Source: an uncultured Prevotellaceae bacterium
GTDB lineage: Bacteria > Bacteroidota > Bacteroidia > Bacteroidales > Bacteroidaceae
Length of the DNA: 64,000 nt
NCBI GenBank assembly: GCA_900314655.1
Contig: OMWC01000006.1
Coordinates: 43,292-107,291 of the forward strand
Direction of reading: 5' to 3'
Shown: piece after piece, positions 43,760 through 51,658 of the stretch
Position numbering within the stretch: position 1 is the first letter of the stretch
How the letters are laid out: each line of letters begins with the position of its first letter
The notes under the pieces: model-generated
Database searches by the model: none
Told to the model about the DNA's origin: nothing
What the model saw: only the letters and a program-made list of their open reading frames with translations
Made by a program: the position numbers and the translations under genes

Positions 43760-45097
43760 ATGAACAAAGAAAACTATCCCACCGGCGCCGAACACGGCGA
43801 ATACTGGCAGCCGGAACTGGAGACCATGCCCCGCGAACAGTTGGAGCAGCTTCAGGTGAAGAAACTCAAGAAGACCATCGAGATTGCACTCAAGAGCGAC
43901 CTCTATGGGAAAAGACTGGGTGAACTTGGACTCACCCCCGACGATTTCAATTCAGTAAGCGACATCCGCAAGATTCCCTTCACCACGAAGGCCGATTTGC
44001 GCGACCACTATCCCTTCGGGCTCGTAGGCGGAAACATGGACGATGCCGTCAGAATCCATTCCTCAAGCGGCACTACAGGTCATCCCACCGTGGTGGCCTA
44101 TTCGCAGCACGACCTGGACTCATGGGCCAACATGGTGGCTCGCGATATGTATATGGTGGGCTGCCGCAACACGGACTTCTTCCAGAACTCCAGCGGCTAC
44201 GGCATGTTTACGGGTGGACTCGGATTCCAGTATGGAGCCGAGCGCCTGGGGGCAACCACCATTCCAGCCGCTGCCGGAAACTCGAAGCGGCAAATCATGT
44301 TTATCAAGGATTTCGGTACAACCTGCCTGCATGCTATTCCCTCGTATGCCATCCGTCTGGCCGAGGTGTTCCAGGATGAAGGCATCGACCCCAGGTCAAC
44401 CAAACTCCGCACACTCTTCATCGGAGCCGAACCCCATACCGACGAGCAGCGCCGACGCATAGAACGGCTGCTGGGCGTGAAGGCCTACAACTCATTCGGA
44501 ATGACTGAGATGAACGGCCCGGGCGTGGCCTTCGAGTGTAAGTATCAAGACGGCATGCATATCTGGGAAGACAACTATATTGTGGAAATTGTTGACCCCG
44601 ACACACTGGAACCCGTGCCCGACGGACAGATTGGCGAGATGGTGCTCACCACGCTCGACCGCGACATGATGCCCATCCTGCGCTACCGTACACGCGACCT
44701 TACTCGCATCATCACGGGCGAATGTCCATGCGGACGCACACATCGCCGCATTGACCGCATCAAGGGACGCACCGACGACATGTTCATCATCAAGGGTGTC
44801 AACGTGTTCCCGATGCAGATCGAGAAGATTCTCGTGCAGTATCCTGGCTTGGGAAGCAACTATCTCATCACGCTCTCCACGGAGGATGACAACGATATCA
44901 TGACCGTGGAGGTGGAACTCGATTCGATGGACACCGATATCTATCCCGAACTCCAGAAGATGACCAAAGACATCCAGCGCGCCCTGAAAGACGAGATCCT
45001 GCTCACGCCTCGCGTGAAGCTGGTGAAGAAAGGTTCGCTGCCCGTAAGCGAAGGCAAGGCCGTGCGTGTGAAGGATCTTCGTGAAGGTCGTGGATGA
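43760..45097 (+). CDS. paaK: Phenylacetate-CoA ligase family protein
   Basis: 445 residues. An ANL-superfamily adenylating enzyme: the P-loop is SSSGTTGHPT, the A5 region is YNSFGMTEMNGPGVAFEC, and GRTDDMFIIKGVNVFPMQIE marks the hinge and C-terminal domain with catalytic Lys. It activates aryl acids such as phenylacetate or indoleacetate to CoA thioesters. In Bacteroidales such genes often serve aromatic amino-acid fermentation beside indolepyruvate oxidoreductase, which is not seen here. Only a weak -7 box (TAATATTG, 43723-43730) is visible upstream. Confidence 0.92.
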   Translation: MNKENYPTGAEHGEYWQPELETMPREQLEQLQVKKLKKTIEIALKSDLYGKRLGELGLTPDDFNSVSDIRKIPFTTKADLRDHYPFGLVGGNMDDAVRIHSSSGTTGHPTVVAYSQHDLDSWANMVARDMYMVGCRNTDFFQNSSGYGMFTGGLGFQYGAERLGATTIPAAAGNSKRQIMFIKDFGTTCLHAIPSYAIRLAEVFQDEGIDPRSTKLRTLFIGAEPHTDEQRRRIERLLGVKAYNSFGMTEMNGPGVAFECKYQDGMHIWEDNYIVEIVDPDTLEPVPDGQIGEMVLTTLDRDMMPILRYRTRDLTRIITGECPCGRTHRRIDRIKGRTDDMFIIKGVNVFPMQIEKILVQYPGLGSNYLITLSTEDDNDIMTVEVELDSMDTDIYPELQKMTKDIQRALKDEILLTPRVKLVKKGSLPVSEGKAVRVKDLREGRG

Positions 45098-45115
45098 TTC
45101 ATAACTGACGAATAA

Positions 45116-45784
45116 ATGGCTTTGAAAAGATTCAACATAATTCTTCTGCTTGTCTGCGTCCCGATTTTGGTTGGGGCGCAGATATCTTTGCGCGATGTGT
45201 GGCTCAACATGCCCGACGGGATGATTCCCTACCTGAACAAGAATCTACGTCTGGAACATCTCGATTTCGTGGATATGGGCGTAAAGTCGGAGGTTAATCA
45301 TCAGATGAACGGTGTGTGCGTAATGGACACTTTGACAGCTGATTACACTCACGTTACGTTGAGTCCTGCTTCAAGCGTTGAACTCCGCTTGCTGCCCGTG
45401 AACGACTCCACTAAGATTGTCTGCCTGGTTCGCACCTTCAAGGCACCGGCCGAAGAATCGGAAATCCGCTTTTATGATGCCCAATGGAAGCCGTTGACTG
45501 GCGACTATGGATTGGCGGATGTGAAAAACCAAGACAAGACAGATGCCGAGATGCTTTTGTCGCGGTTCGTCCAGAAACCGGATAGCATGACTACGGAGCG
45601 CTTTGACGACCTCTGCAAGATGATAGAGCCCGTGATGATTTCCGCATCGTTCGATGTGGCCCAGCCGGTGATGACCTTCAGGCTGTCGGTTCCGTTGGCT
45701 ACCCCTGACGACCGTAAAGCCGTGGAGTCGATTCTTCGCCAACGGAAATTCAGATGGGACGGAAGTCAGTTTCGGGAGATTTAA
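45116..45784 (+). CDS. DUF3256 exported protein
   Basis: 222 residues with a signal peptide (FNIILLLVCVPILVGA). The sequence (SLRDVWLNMPDGMIPYLNKN, RLEHLDFVDMGVKSEVNHQM, SVELRLLPVNDSTKIVCLVR) matches the Bacteroidetes family DUF3256, of unknown function. It starts 18 nt after paaK and is followed by a strong terminator, so the two form an operon. No link to aryl-CoA metabolism can be read from the sequence. Confidence 0.85.
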   Translation: MALKRFNIILLLVCVPILVGAQISLRDVWLNMPDGMIPYLNKNLRLEHLDFVDMGVKSEVNHQMNGVCVMDTLTADYTHVTLSPASSVELRLLPVNDSTKIVCLVRTFKAPAEESEIRFYDAQWKPLTGDYGLADVKNQDKTDAEMLLSRFVQKPDSMTTERFDDLCKMIEPVMISASFDVAQPVMTFRLSVPLATPDDRKAVESILRQRKFRWDGSQFREI

Positions 45785-45795
45785 GCGCGTTAAAG

Positions 45796-45825
45796 ATTGG
45801 TTGCCAAAGGCAATCAATTTTTTTT
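45796..45825 (+). terminator. Intrinsic terminator of paaK-DUF3256
   Basis: ATTGGTTGCC (45796-45805) pairs with GGCAATCAAT (45809-45818) around AAA, followed by a run of eight T. Confidence 0.9.
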
Positions 45826-45859
45826 GAGTGAAGTTTGCGTGATTTTTTGACCTTAATTT

Positions 45860-45890
45860 TTTGCCGTCTCAGATAAAAAGCGTACCTTTG
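45860..45890 (+). promoter_or_regulatory. Promoter for nucleoside transporter gene
   Basis: TTTG at 45860-45863, 19-bp spacer, TACCTTTG at 45883-45890; start near 45897, about 20 nt before the ATG. Confidence 0.75.
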
Positions 45891-45916
45891 TATCAAAATA
45901 AAAACAACTGTTGATT

Positions 45917-47239
45917 ATGAATCTGAAAGTCCGTTTAGCAACAATGAATTTCCTCGAATTTGCCGTTTGGGGAGCGTATCTCACCTGTATGGGAAACTAT
46001 CTGGGAACAGCCGGTCTCGGTGCTCAGATATCCTGGTTCTATGCGATTCAGGGCATTGTGTCCATCTTTATGCCCACGCTGATGGGCATCGTGGCTGATA
46101 AGTATATGCAGCCGCAGCGCGTGCTCGGCCTGTGCCATCTGTTGGCAGGCGGTTTCATGCTCGGATGCTTGTGGATGGGCATGCAGGCTGGTTTCGGCAA
46201 CGAACTGCCCAACAAGTCGGCTTTCATCGCAATGTACACGCTGAGCGTGGCTTTCTTCATGCCCACGATTGCGCTTTCTAACACGACGGCCTTCACCATC
46301 CTGAAGAACAACGGACTTGACACCGTGAAGGATTTCCCGCCCATCCGTGTGCTGGGAACGGTAGGATTCATCGTGACGATGTGGTTTGTGAACTGTGCTG
46401 TGTGGGAAGACGGTGCGTTCTCGTTCACGCTGGCCGAGAATGCCCATAAGTTCCAATACACCTACATGCAGTTCTTTGTGTCGGGACTGTTGAGCCTCGT
46501 GCTCTTCGCCTATTGCTTCACGCTGCTACCTGAATGCAAGCTGGAAAAGAAGCAGCAGTCAGCATCGCTGGCCGAGACCTTCGGGCTGAATGCTTTCAAG
46601 CTTTTCAAGACCAAGAAGATGGCACTGTTCTTCATCTTCTCGGCCCTGCTGGGCATGTGCCTGCAGGTGACCAACGGCTATGCCGGTCCGTTCATCACGA
46701 GTTTCAAGGGTAGTGCGGAGTTTGCCCAGACGTTTGCGGCCAACAATGCCACACTGCTCACTTCGATATCACAGATCAGCGAGGCCCTTTGTATCCTGAT
46801 GATTCCGTTCTTCCTGAAGCGGTTTGGTATCAAGGGCGTGATGCTGATGTCGATGTTTGCATGGGTGTTCCGCTTCGGTCTCTTTGGCGTTGGCAATCCA
46901 GCCATGCCGGGCGTGCTGCTCTTCATTCTTTCGTGCATCGTGTATGGCGTTGCCTTCGATTTCTTCAACGTATCGGGCGGCATCTTCGTTGACCTTGAGT
47001 GCGAGCCTTCTGTGAAAGCCTCTGCCCAGGGCCTGTTCATGATGATGACAAACGGCATTGGCGCCACGGTTGGCACCTTGGTGGCCGGAGAGATCGTGAA
47101 CCATTATTGCCATTGGGAAGACGGCTATCTGCTTGGCGACTGGCAGTCGTGCTGGTTTATCTTTGCCGGCTTTGCCCTTGTGGTGGGCATCGCTTTCTGG
47201 CTGATGTTCAACCCCGATAAGAAGAAGCAGGCTGCCTGA
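45917..47239 (+). CDS. NupG-like MFS nucleoside transporter
   Basis: 440 residues from ATG 45917, with about twelve membrane segments. The N-terminus KVRLATMNFLEFAVWGAYLT is the hallmark of the nucleoside:H+ symporter group (NupG/XapB), followed by YAIQGIVSIFMPTLMGIVAD and, near the end, GLFMMMTNGIGATVGTLVAG. It should import nucleosides with protons across the inner membrane. Single consensus promoter upstream; 14 nt separate it from the DUF151 gene, so read-through into it is likely. Confidence 0.9.
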   Translation: MNLKVRLATMNFLEFAVWGAYLTCMGNYLGTAGLGAQISWFYAIQGIVSIFMPTLMGIVADKYMQPQRVLGLCHLLAGGFMLGCLWMGMQAGFGNELPNKSAFIAMYTLSVAFFMPTIALSNTTAFTILKNNGLDTVKDFPPIRVLGTVGFIVTMWFVNCAVWEDGAFSFTLAENAHKFQYTYMQFFVSGLLSLVLFAYCFTLLPECKLEKKQQSASLAETFGLNAFKLFKTKKMALFFIFSALLGMCLQVTNGYAGPFITSFKGSAEFAQTFAANNATLLTSISQISEALCILMIPFFLKRFGIKGVMLMSMFAWVFRFGLFGVGNPAMPGVLLFILSCIVYGVAFDFFNVSGGIFVDLECEPSVKASAQGLFMMMTNGIGATVGTLVAGEIVNHYCHWEDGYLLGDWQSCWFIFAGFALVVGIAFWLMFNPDKKKQAA

Positions 47240-47253
47240 AGCCGAGTATAGGT

Positions 47254-47802
47254 ATGATGTCTAAAGTAAGGCTGAAGTTCCATAGCGTAGGTGAGATCGT
47301 GGGAAGTGACGATCTGGCCATTATCACCCTCACCGACGAGCCTAAGGAGCGCATGATTACCATCGTGTGCGACAGGGCCATGGCTGTACAAATGGAACTT
47401 CGCTCTAAGCAGATTCCCATCACCCGCATTATGCTCCCCGAGGTGCTGGCAGGCATTATCAAGGATCAGGCTGGCATCATGATGGATATTCTCATCATGG
47501 ATATTATCGAAGGTCAGTACCGCACGTTGCTCTACAACCGCGTGACGCTTGAAACGGTGCCCATACGGGCCAGCGATGCCGTATTGTTGTCAATGGCTGC
47601 CCGCATTCCTATCTATATGGAATCCTCATTGATGGCCCGTCAGAGTGTACGCTTTTCGGAGAATTCGAATGCCATCTCGATGCCTGTCAACACGCTGAGC
47701 TCCGAAATGCTCGACAAGGCTCTGCAAAAGGCTGTGGAGGATGAAAACTATGAACTGGCATCGCATCTGCGCGACGAGAAAAAACGAAGGGAACAGAAAT
47801 GA
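47254..47802 (+). CDS. Bifunctional nuclease family (DUF151) protein with UVR motif
   Basis: 182 residues. The N-terminal ~130 residues are DUF151 (LAIITLTDEPKERMITIVCD, IKDQAGIMMDILIMDIIEGQ, RASDAVLLSMAARIPIYM). The C-terminus (EMLDKALQKAVEDENYELAS, HLRDEKKRREQK) is a UvrB/UvrC-type helical hairpin. DUF151 members have been described as nucleases and as pathogen-response regulators in plants; the bacterial role is unsettled. It overlaps rsmE by 4 nt. Confidence 0.9.
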   Translation: MMSKVRLKFHSVGEIVGSDDLAIITLTDEPKERMITIVCDRAMAVQMELRSKQIPITRIMLPEVLAGIIKDQAGIMMDILIMDIIEGQYRTLLYNRVTLETVPIRASDAVLLSMAARIPIYMESSLMARQSVRFSENSNAISMPVNTLSSEMLDKALQKAVEDENYELASHLRDEKKRREQK

Positions 47803-48521
47803 AGGAAGCACGCTATTTCTATGTGCCTGGGGCTGACAAACAGGCCGAACTTCCTCAGGAAGAAGCCTCTCATGCCTTGCGAGTGTTGCGCCTGCAGGCT
47901 GGCGATGAACTCTTTCTGATGGATGGCGAGGGCGTGTTCTATCGGGCAGAAGTGACGATGGCTTCCAATAAGCATTGCCTATACCGTATCCTTGAAGCCA
48001 TCCCGCAGGAAAAGACTTGGAACGGCCATATCCATCTGGCCATGGCTCCCACGAAGATGATGGAACGGGTGGAATGGATGGCCGAGAAGGCTACGGAGAT
48101 TGGATTCGATGAGCTCTCATTCCTGAACTGCCAGTTTTCAGAGCGGCGTCAGCTTCGTCAGGATAGGGTAGAGAAGATAGTGGTTTCGGCCATGAAGCAG
48201 AGCCGGAAGGCTTGGAAACCCACGGTCAACGAGATGTTGGCTTTCAAGGATTTCATCGGTCAGGAGCGTTCGGGGCGTAAGTTTATTGCCCATTGCTACG
48301 AGGAGATTGAAAAGAAGGATCTCTTCGATGAATTGGATGGCTTGAAGGCGGATGAAGAAGTAACCGTGCTGATAGGTCCCGAAGGTGATTTCTCAATCGA
48401 TGAGGTTCGTCTGGCTATGGCCAACGGCTATGAGAGTATTTCGCTCGGTCAGTCGCGCCTGAGGACGGAAACAGCCGCCTTGGCTGCCGTGATGATGATG
48501 CAGTTGAAATTGAGAAAATGA
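47799..48521 (+). CDS. rsmE: 16S rRNA (uracil1498-N3)-methyltransferase
   Basis: 240 residues. A SPOUT-class methyltransferase: the N-terminal PUA-like domain (ASHALRVLRLQAGDELFLMD) precedes the knotted domain with TVLIGPEGDFSIDEV and SLGQSRLRTETAALAAV, which bind SAM. It methylates U1498 of 16S rRNA in assembled 30S subunits. Coupled to the DUF151 gene by overlap. Its TGA stop lies in the second unit of an 8-nt TGAGAAAA array that runs on into the next gene's start codon. Confidence 0.94.
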   Translation: MKEARYFYVPGADKQAELPQEEASHALRVLRLQAGDELFLMDGEGVFYRAEVTMASNKHCLYRILEAIPQEKTWNGHIHLAMAPTKMMERVEWMAEKATEIGFDELSFLNCQFSERRQLRQDRVEKIVVSAMKQSRKAWKPTVNEMLAFKDFIGQERSGRKFIAHCYEEIEKKDLFDELDGLKADEEVTVLIGPEGDFSIDEVRLAMANGYESISLGQSRLRTETAALAAVMMMQLKLRK

Positions 48522-48574
48522 GAAATTGAGAAAATGAAATAATGAGAAAATGAGAAAATGAGATAATGAGAAAT
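48511..48574. repeat. Eight 8-nt TGAGAAAA units joining rsmE and the next gene
   Basis: Eight abutted units from 48511 to 48574 (TGAGAAAA, TGAGAAAT, TGAGAAAA, TGAAATAA, TGAGAAAA, TGAGAAAA, TGAGATAA, TGAGAAAT). The second supplies the rsmE stop; ATG 48566, inside the last two, starts the DUF4836 gene. As each unit ends in A before TGA, it repeats an ATG in rotating frames, several of which stop quickly. Confidence 0.85.
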
Positions 48575-49720
48575 TTTATATTTAAGGTGAAAAAGATTGT
48601 TTTGACGGTTTTGGGGCTGTCGTGCTTGCTCTTAGTGTCATGCAAGGAAGACAGTTACTTGAATGCAATTCCCGACAACGTTGTGGCCATAATGGCTGTG
48701 GATGCTGAGAAATCTGGACTTTCCATCAGCACCGATGATATTGACACAAAGGAGAAAATCTATTTCTTTGAAATGGCCGATGGTACCCTTGGCATGGTTG
48801 CCCGCTATCAAGGCCATAGCAACGGCTTTAAGACGGTTGCCGACAAATGGGCCTGTGGCTTCGGTGACGGCAAGATGGTGATACTCGGACCGGTACTTCC
48901 AGCTCAGTTTGAAGAAGCCCGCCAACGCATACAGCGGCTGATGGAGCAGGGTGAGGATGAGAGTATCGTGGGAAAGCCTTTGCTTTCGCGTGTGGACAGC
49001 CTGAAGTCGCCTATCGGCTTGGTGGCACAGGCCGAAGCAGTACCCGAGCAGTTTGCGGCTCTTTTCACTCTTTGCGCTCCCAAGAATGCCGATCCTTCAA
49101 TGGTATATCTGGCGGCAGAGGCCGAACTTGACAAGGGTGTCTTGCGGGTGAAAGGCTCGAATTTCTCGTTTAATAAAAACTTGCAATCCGCTATGGATGA
49201 ATCCTCTAAGGTGTTTCGTCCACTCAAAGGCGTGTATAAGGATGAATGCGAAGCCCATCTGTTGTCGGTAGTGATGAATGCCGATGGTAGCCAGCTGCTT
49301 CCTTTGATGCAGCAGAACAAGAGTTTGCAGATGTTGCTGGCTGGCATGAATGCAGCCGTCGATATGGATAATATCATCCGTTCGGTGGATGGCGAAATGG
49401 CGCTGATGCTGAAGAACGGAAACATGGATATGACGATGCGCGCCCAGTTGGGCAAGCGCGATTTCATCAAGGACGTAGCCTATTGGAAATCATCGTGTCC
49501 GCAAGGCTCCCGCATCATAGACCAAGGCAAGGACAAGTGGCTCTATGAAAGCGGGGATATCAGGTTTTATTTTGAGGTGACGCCAGCCAACGAGTTTATT
49601 GGCCGACTCACGCATGAGAAGGGCGACGGCGAGCATCTCGTGGAGTCTGCCTTGGAGATGATCCGCCCGTTTACGGGTGATTTGAAGGCAGTAGTTTATC
49701 AAATCGGCACAGCCAACTAA
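48566..49720 (+). CDS. DUF4836-like lipoprotein
   Basis: 384 residues with a lipoprotein signal (IVLTVLGLSCLLLVSC; Cys is the anchor). The start of the mature region, YLNAIPDNVVAIMAVDAEKS, and repeated statements of GKPLLSRVDSLKSPIGLVA and GEMALMLKNGNMDMTM fit the Bacteroidetes family DUF4836, of unknown role. It is followed 22 nt later by an ABC ATPase and an FtsX-type permease on the same strand, suggesting that all three act together at the envelope (inference). The start codon is inside an 8-nt repeat array. Confidence 0.8.
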   Translation: MRNFIFKVKKIVLTVLGLSCLLLVSCKEDSYLNAIPDNVVAIMAVDAEKSGLSISTDDIDTKEKIYFFEMADGTLGMVARYQGHSNGFKTVADKWACGFGDGKMVILGPVLPAQFEEARQRIQRLMEQGEDESIVGKPLLSRVDSLKSPIGLVAQAEAVPEQFAALFTLCAPKNADPSMVYLAAEAELDKGVLRVKGSNFSFNKNLQSAMDESSKVFRPLKGVYKDECEAHLLSVVMNADGSQLLPLMQQNKSLQMLLAGMNAAVDMDNIIRSVDGEMALMLKNGNMDMTMRAQLGKRDFIKDVAYWKSSCPQGSRIIDQGKDKWLYESGDIRFYFEVTPANEFIGRLTHEKGDGEHLVESALEMIRPFTGDLKAVVYQIGTAN

Positions 49721-49742
49721 TTAGAAATAACGAATAGGACTG

Positions 49743-50387
49743 ATGAATAGCATTCATTTCAAATATGTAATACCTCAGGTGTTTGCATCCCGCGAACAGC
49801 AGGATTCGGAAATATGGCAGCAGGATGTAGTTTTCGAGAAAGGCCGATTGTATCTGGTGGAAGCCGATAGCGGCAAGGGCAAAAGCACCTTTTGCAGTTA
49901 TATTCAGGGCTACCGCAACGACTTCAGCGGCCAGCTGCTCTTTGATGACGTGGACGTGAAGTCATTGAAGGTCAACGACTGGGTGAACATCCGCGAGCGC
50001 CATATATCGCTGCTCTTTCAGGAACTTCGTCTCTTCCCTGAACTCACGGCCATGGAGAACGTGGAAATCAAGAACAAGTTGACGGGCTTCAAGCCACGTG
50101 CACAGATTGACGAGTGGTTTGATATGCTGGGTATCGGCGATAAGCGTGATGCCAAAGTGGGGCGCATGTCGTTCGGGCAACAGCAGCGTGTGGCCATGAT
50201 ACGGGCTTTGGTTCAGCCCTTCGATTTCATCCTTGCCGATGAACCTATCAGCCATCTTGACGACAGCAACTCAGCCATTATGGGAAAGATATTGATGGAC
50301 GAGGCCCACATGCAGGGGGCAGGTGTCATCATCACCAGCATCGGCAAGCACATGAATCTGGATTACGATCAAATCATTAAATTGTAA
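49743..50387 (+). CDS. ABC transporter ATP-binding protein (LolD/MacB type)
   Basis: 214 residues. Walker A is EADSGKGKSTF (Ser-Gly-Lys variant of GxxGxGKS), the signature MSFGQQQRVAMIRAL replaces the usual LSGGQ with SFGQQ, and Walker B is FILADEPISHLDD. The altered signature is noteworthy but the family is clear. The next gene, 8 nt downstream, encodes an FtsX-like permease, so together they form a type VII ABC (mechanotransmission) pair, most likely acting on an envelope lipoprotein or lipid. Confidence 0.88.
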   Translation: MNSIHFKYVIPQVFASREQQDSEIWQQDVVFEKGRLYLVEADSGKGKSTFCSYIQGYRNDFSGQLLFDDVDVKSLKVNDWVNIRERHISLLFQELRLFPELTAMENVEIKNKLTGFKPRAQIDEWFDMLGIGDKRDAKVGRMSFGQQQRVAMIRALVQPFDFILADEPISHLDDSNSAIMGKILMDEAHMQGAGVIITSIGKHMNLDYDQIIKL

Positions 50388-50395
50388 ACGATACG

Positions 50396-51583
50396 ATGGA
50401 TTTAGTTTGGAAGTTACTTCGGCAGCATATCAGCATAGGTCAGTTTGTAGGCTTTTTCTTTGCTAATCTCTTCGGCATGCTCATCGTTTTGTTGGGCATC
50501 CAGTTCTATCACGATGTGGTGCCCGTCTTCACGGCCGAAGACTCCTTCATGAGCAGCGACTACGTGATAGTGAGCAAGAAAATCGGTATGGGAACCACCT
50601 TGAGCGGACGTTCCCACGATTTCTCTCCAGCAGAAGTTGAAAACCTTGGCAGCCAGCCATTCGTGCGCCATATCGGAGCTTTCACCTCAGCCCGATACAA
50701 GGTGGAAGCCACGATGGGCATCAACGGCAAGAGCATCCTGAATACCGAACTCCCCATTGAGAGTGTGCCCGATGAATATATTGATGTTCCGCTCAACAAC
50801 TGGAACTACACCGAAGGTGATCAGACGATTCCCATCATCCTGCCGCGCTCCTATATTAATATGTATAACTTCGGCTTTGCCCAAAACCATCAGCTGCCTC
50901 GCATCAGCGATGGGCTCATGGGCATGATAGACTTCCACCTTTATATTAAAGGCAATGAGTTCAAGGGTAGGGTGATAGCTTTCTCCAACAGGCTCAACAG
51001 CATTCTTGTGCCCCAGAAGTTCATGGCGTGGAGCAACGATCAGTTTGCACCCGATGAACAATCCACGCCCACGCGTCTGCTGGTAGATATGGAAAATCCT
51101 ACCGATAAGGCCGTAGTGCGCTATATGGAGAAGAACGGCTATGAAGTGGAAGATGACAAGCTGCAGGCCGAGAAGACTACCTATTTCCTTCGTCTGATTG
51201 TCACGATGGTGATGATGGTAGGCTTGGTCATTAGTATCCTGAGTTTCTACATCCTGATGCTGAGCATCTACCTGCTGGTTCAGAAAAATGCAGACAAACT
51301 TGAAAACCTCCTGCTCATCGGCTATTCGCCATCGAGGGTTGCACGCCCATATCAATGGCTGACTATCGGGCTGAACGTCCTAGTGCTCGTAATCGCGCTG
51401 GTCATCCTGTTCTTCCTGCGTCGCTATTATATGGAAATCATCAACACACTATTTCCGCAGACCTCCACAAGCGGATTGCTTCCTGCCATCGTCACCGGCG
51501 GCACGCTTTTCCTCTTAGTAAGTATTCTCAACATATTTGCAATCCGCCGCAAAGTGATGAGTATTTGGAAACGAAAAGACTGA
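50396..51583 (+). CDS. FtsX/MacB-type ABC permease
   Basis: 395 residues. One N-terminal membrane segment (GFFFANLFGMLIVLLGIQFY) is followed by a ~240-residue periplasmic domain. Three more segments lie at the C-terminus (LIVTMVMMVGLVISILSFYI, LNVLVLVIALVILFFL, LLPAIVTGGTLFLLVSIL), the FtsX-like topology. The pair with the preceding ATPase resembles LolCDE or FtsEX modules. Substrate unknown; the upstream DUF4836 lipoprotein is a candidate partner. Confidence 0.85.
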   Translation: MDLVWKLLRQHISIGQFVGFFFANLFGMLIVLLGIQFYHDVVPVFTAEDSFMSSDYVIVSKKIGMGTTLSGRSHDFSPAEVENLGSQPFVRHIGAFTSARYKVEATMGINGKSILNTELPIESVPDEYIDVPLNNWNYTEGDQTIPIILPRSYINMYNFGFAQNHQLPRISDGLMGMIDFHLYIKGNEFKGRVIAFSNRLNSILVPQKFMAWSNDQFAPDEQSTPTRLLVDMENPTDKAVVRYMEKNGYEVEDDKLQAEKTTYFLRLIVTMVMMVGLVISILSFYILMLSIYLLVQKNADKLENLLLIGYSPSRVARPYQWLTIGLNVLVLVIALVILFFLRRYYMEIINTLFPQTSTSGLLPAIVTGGTLFLLVSILNIFAIRRKVMSIWKRKD

Positions 51584-51590
51584 ATAAAAA

Positions 51591-51622
51591 TTTGTTTTTC
51601 TCTCATTTTCTATGTATCTTTG
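51591..51622 (+). promoter_or_regulatory. Promoter for TonB receptor operon
   Basis: TTTG at 51591-51594, 20-bp spacer, TATCTTTG at 51615-51622; start near 51629, 30 nt before the ATG. Confidence 0.8.
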
Positions 51623-51658
51623 CAACAAAATCAACTTATCTAATTAAATATAACAAAA

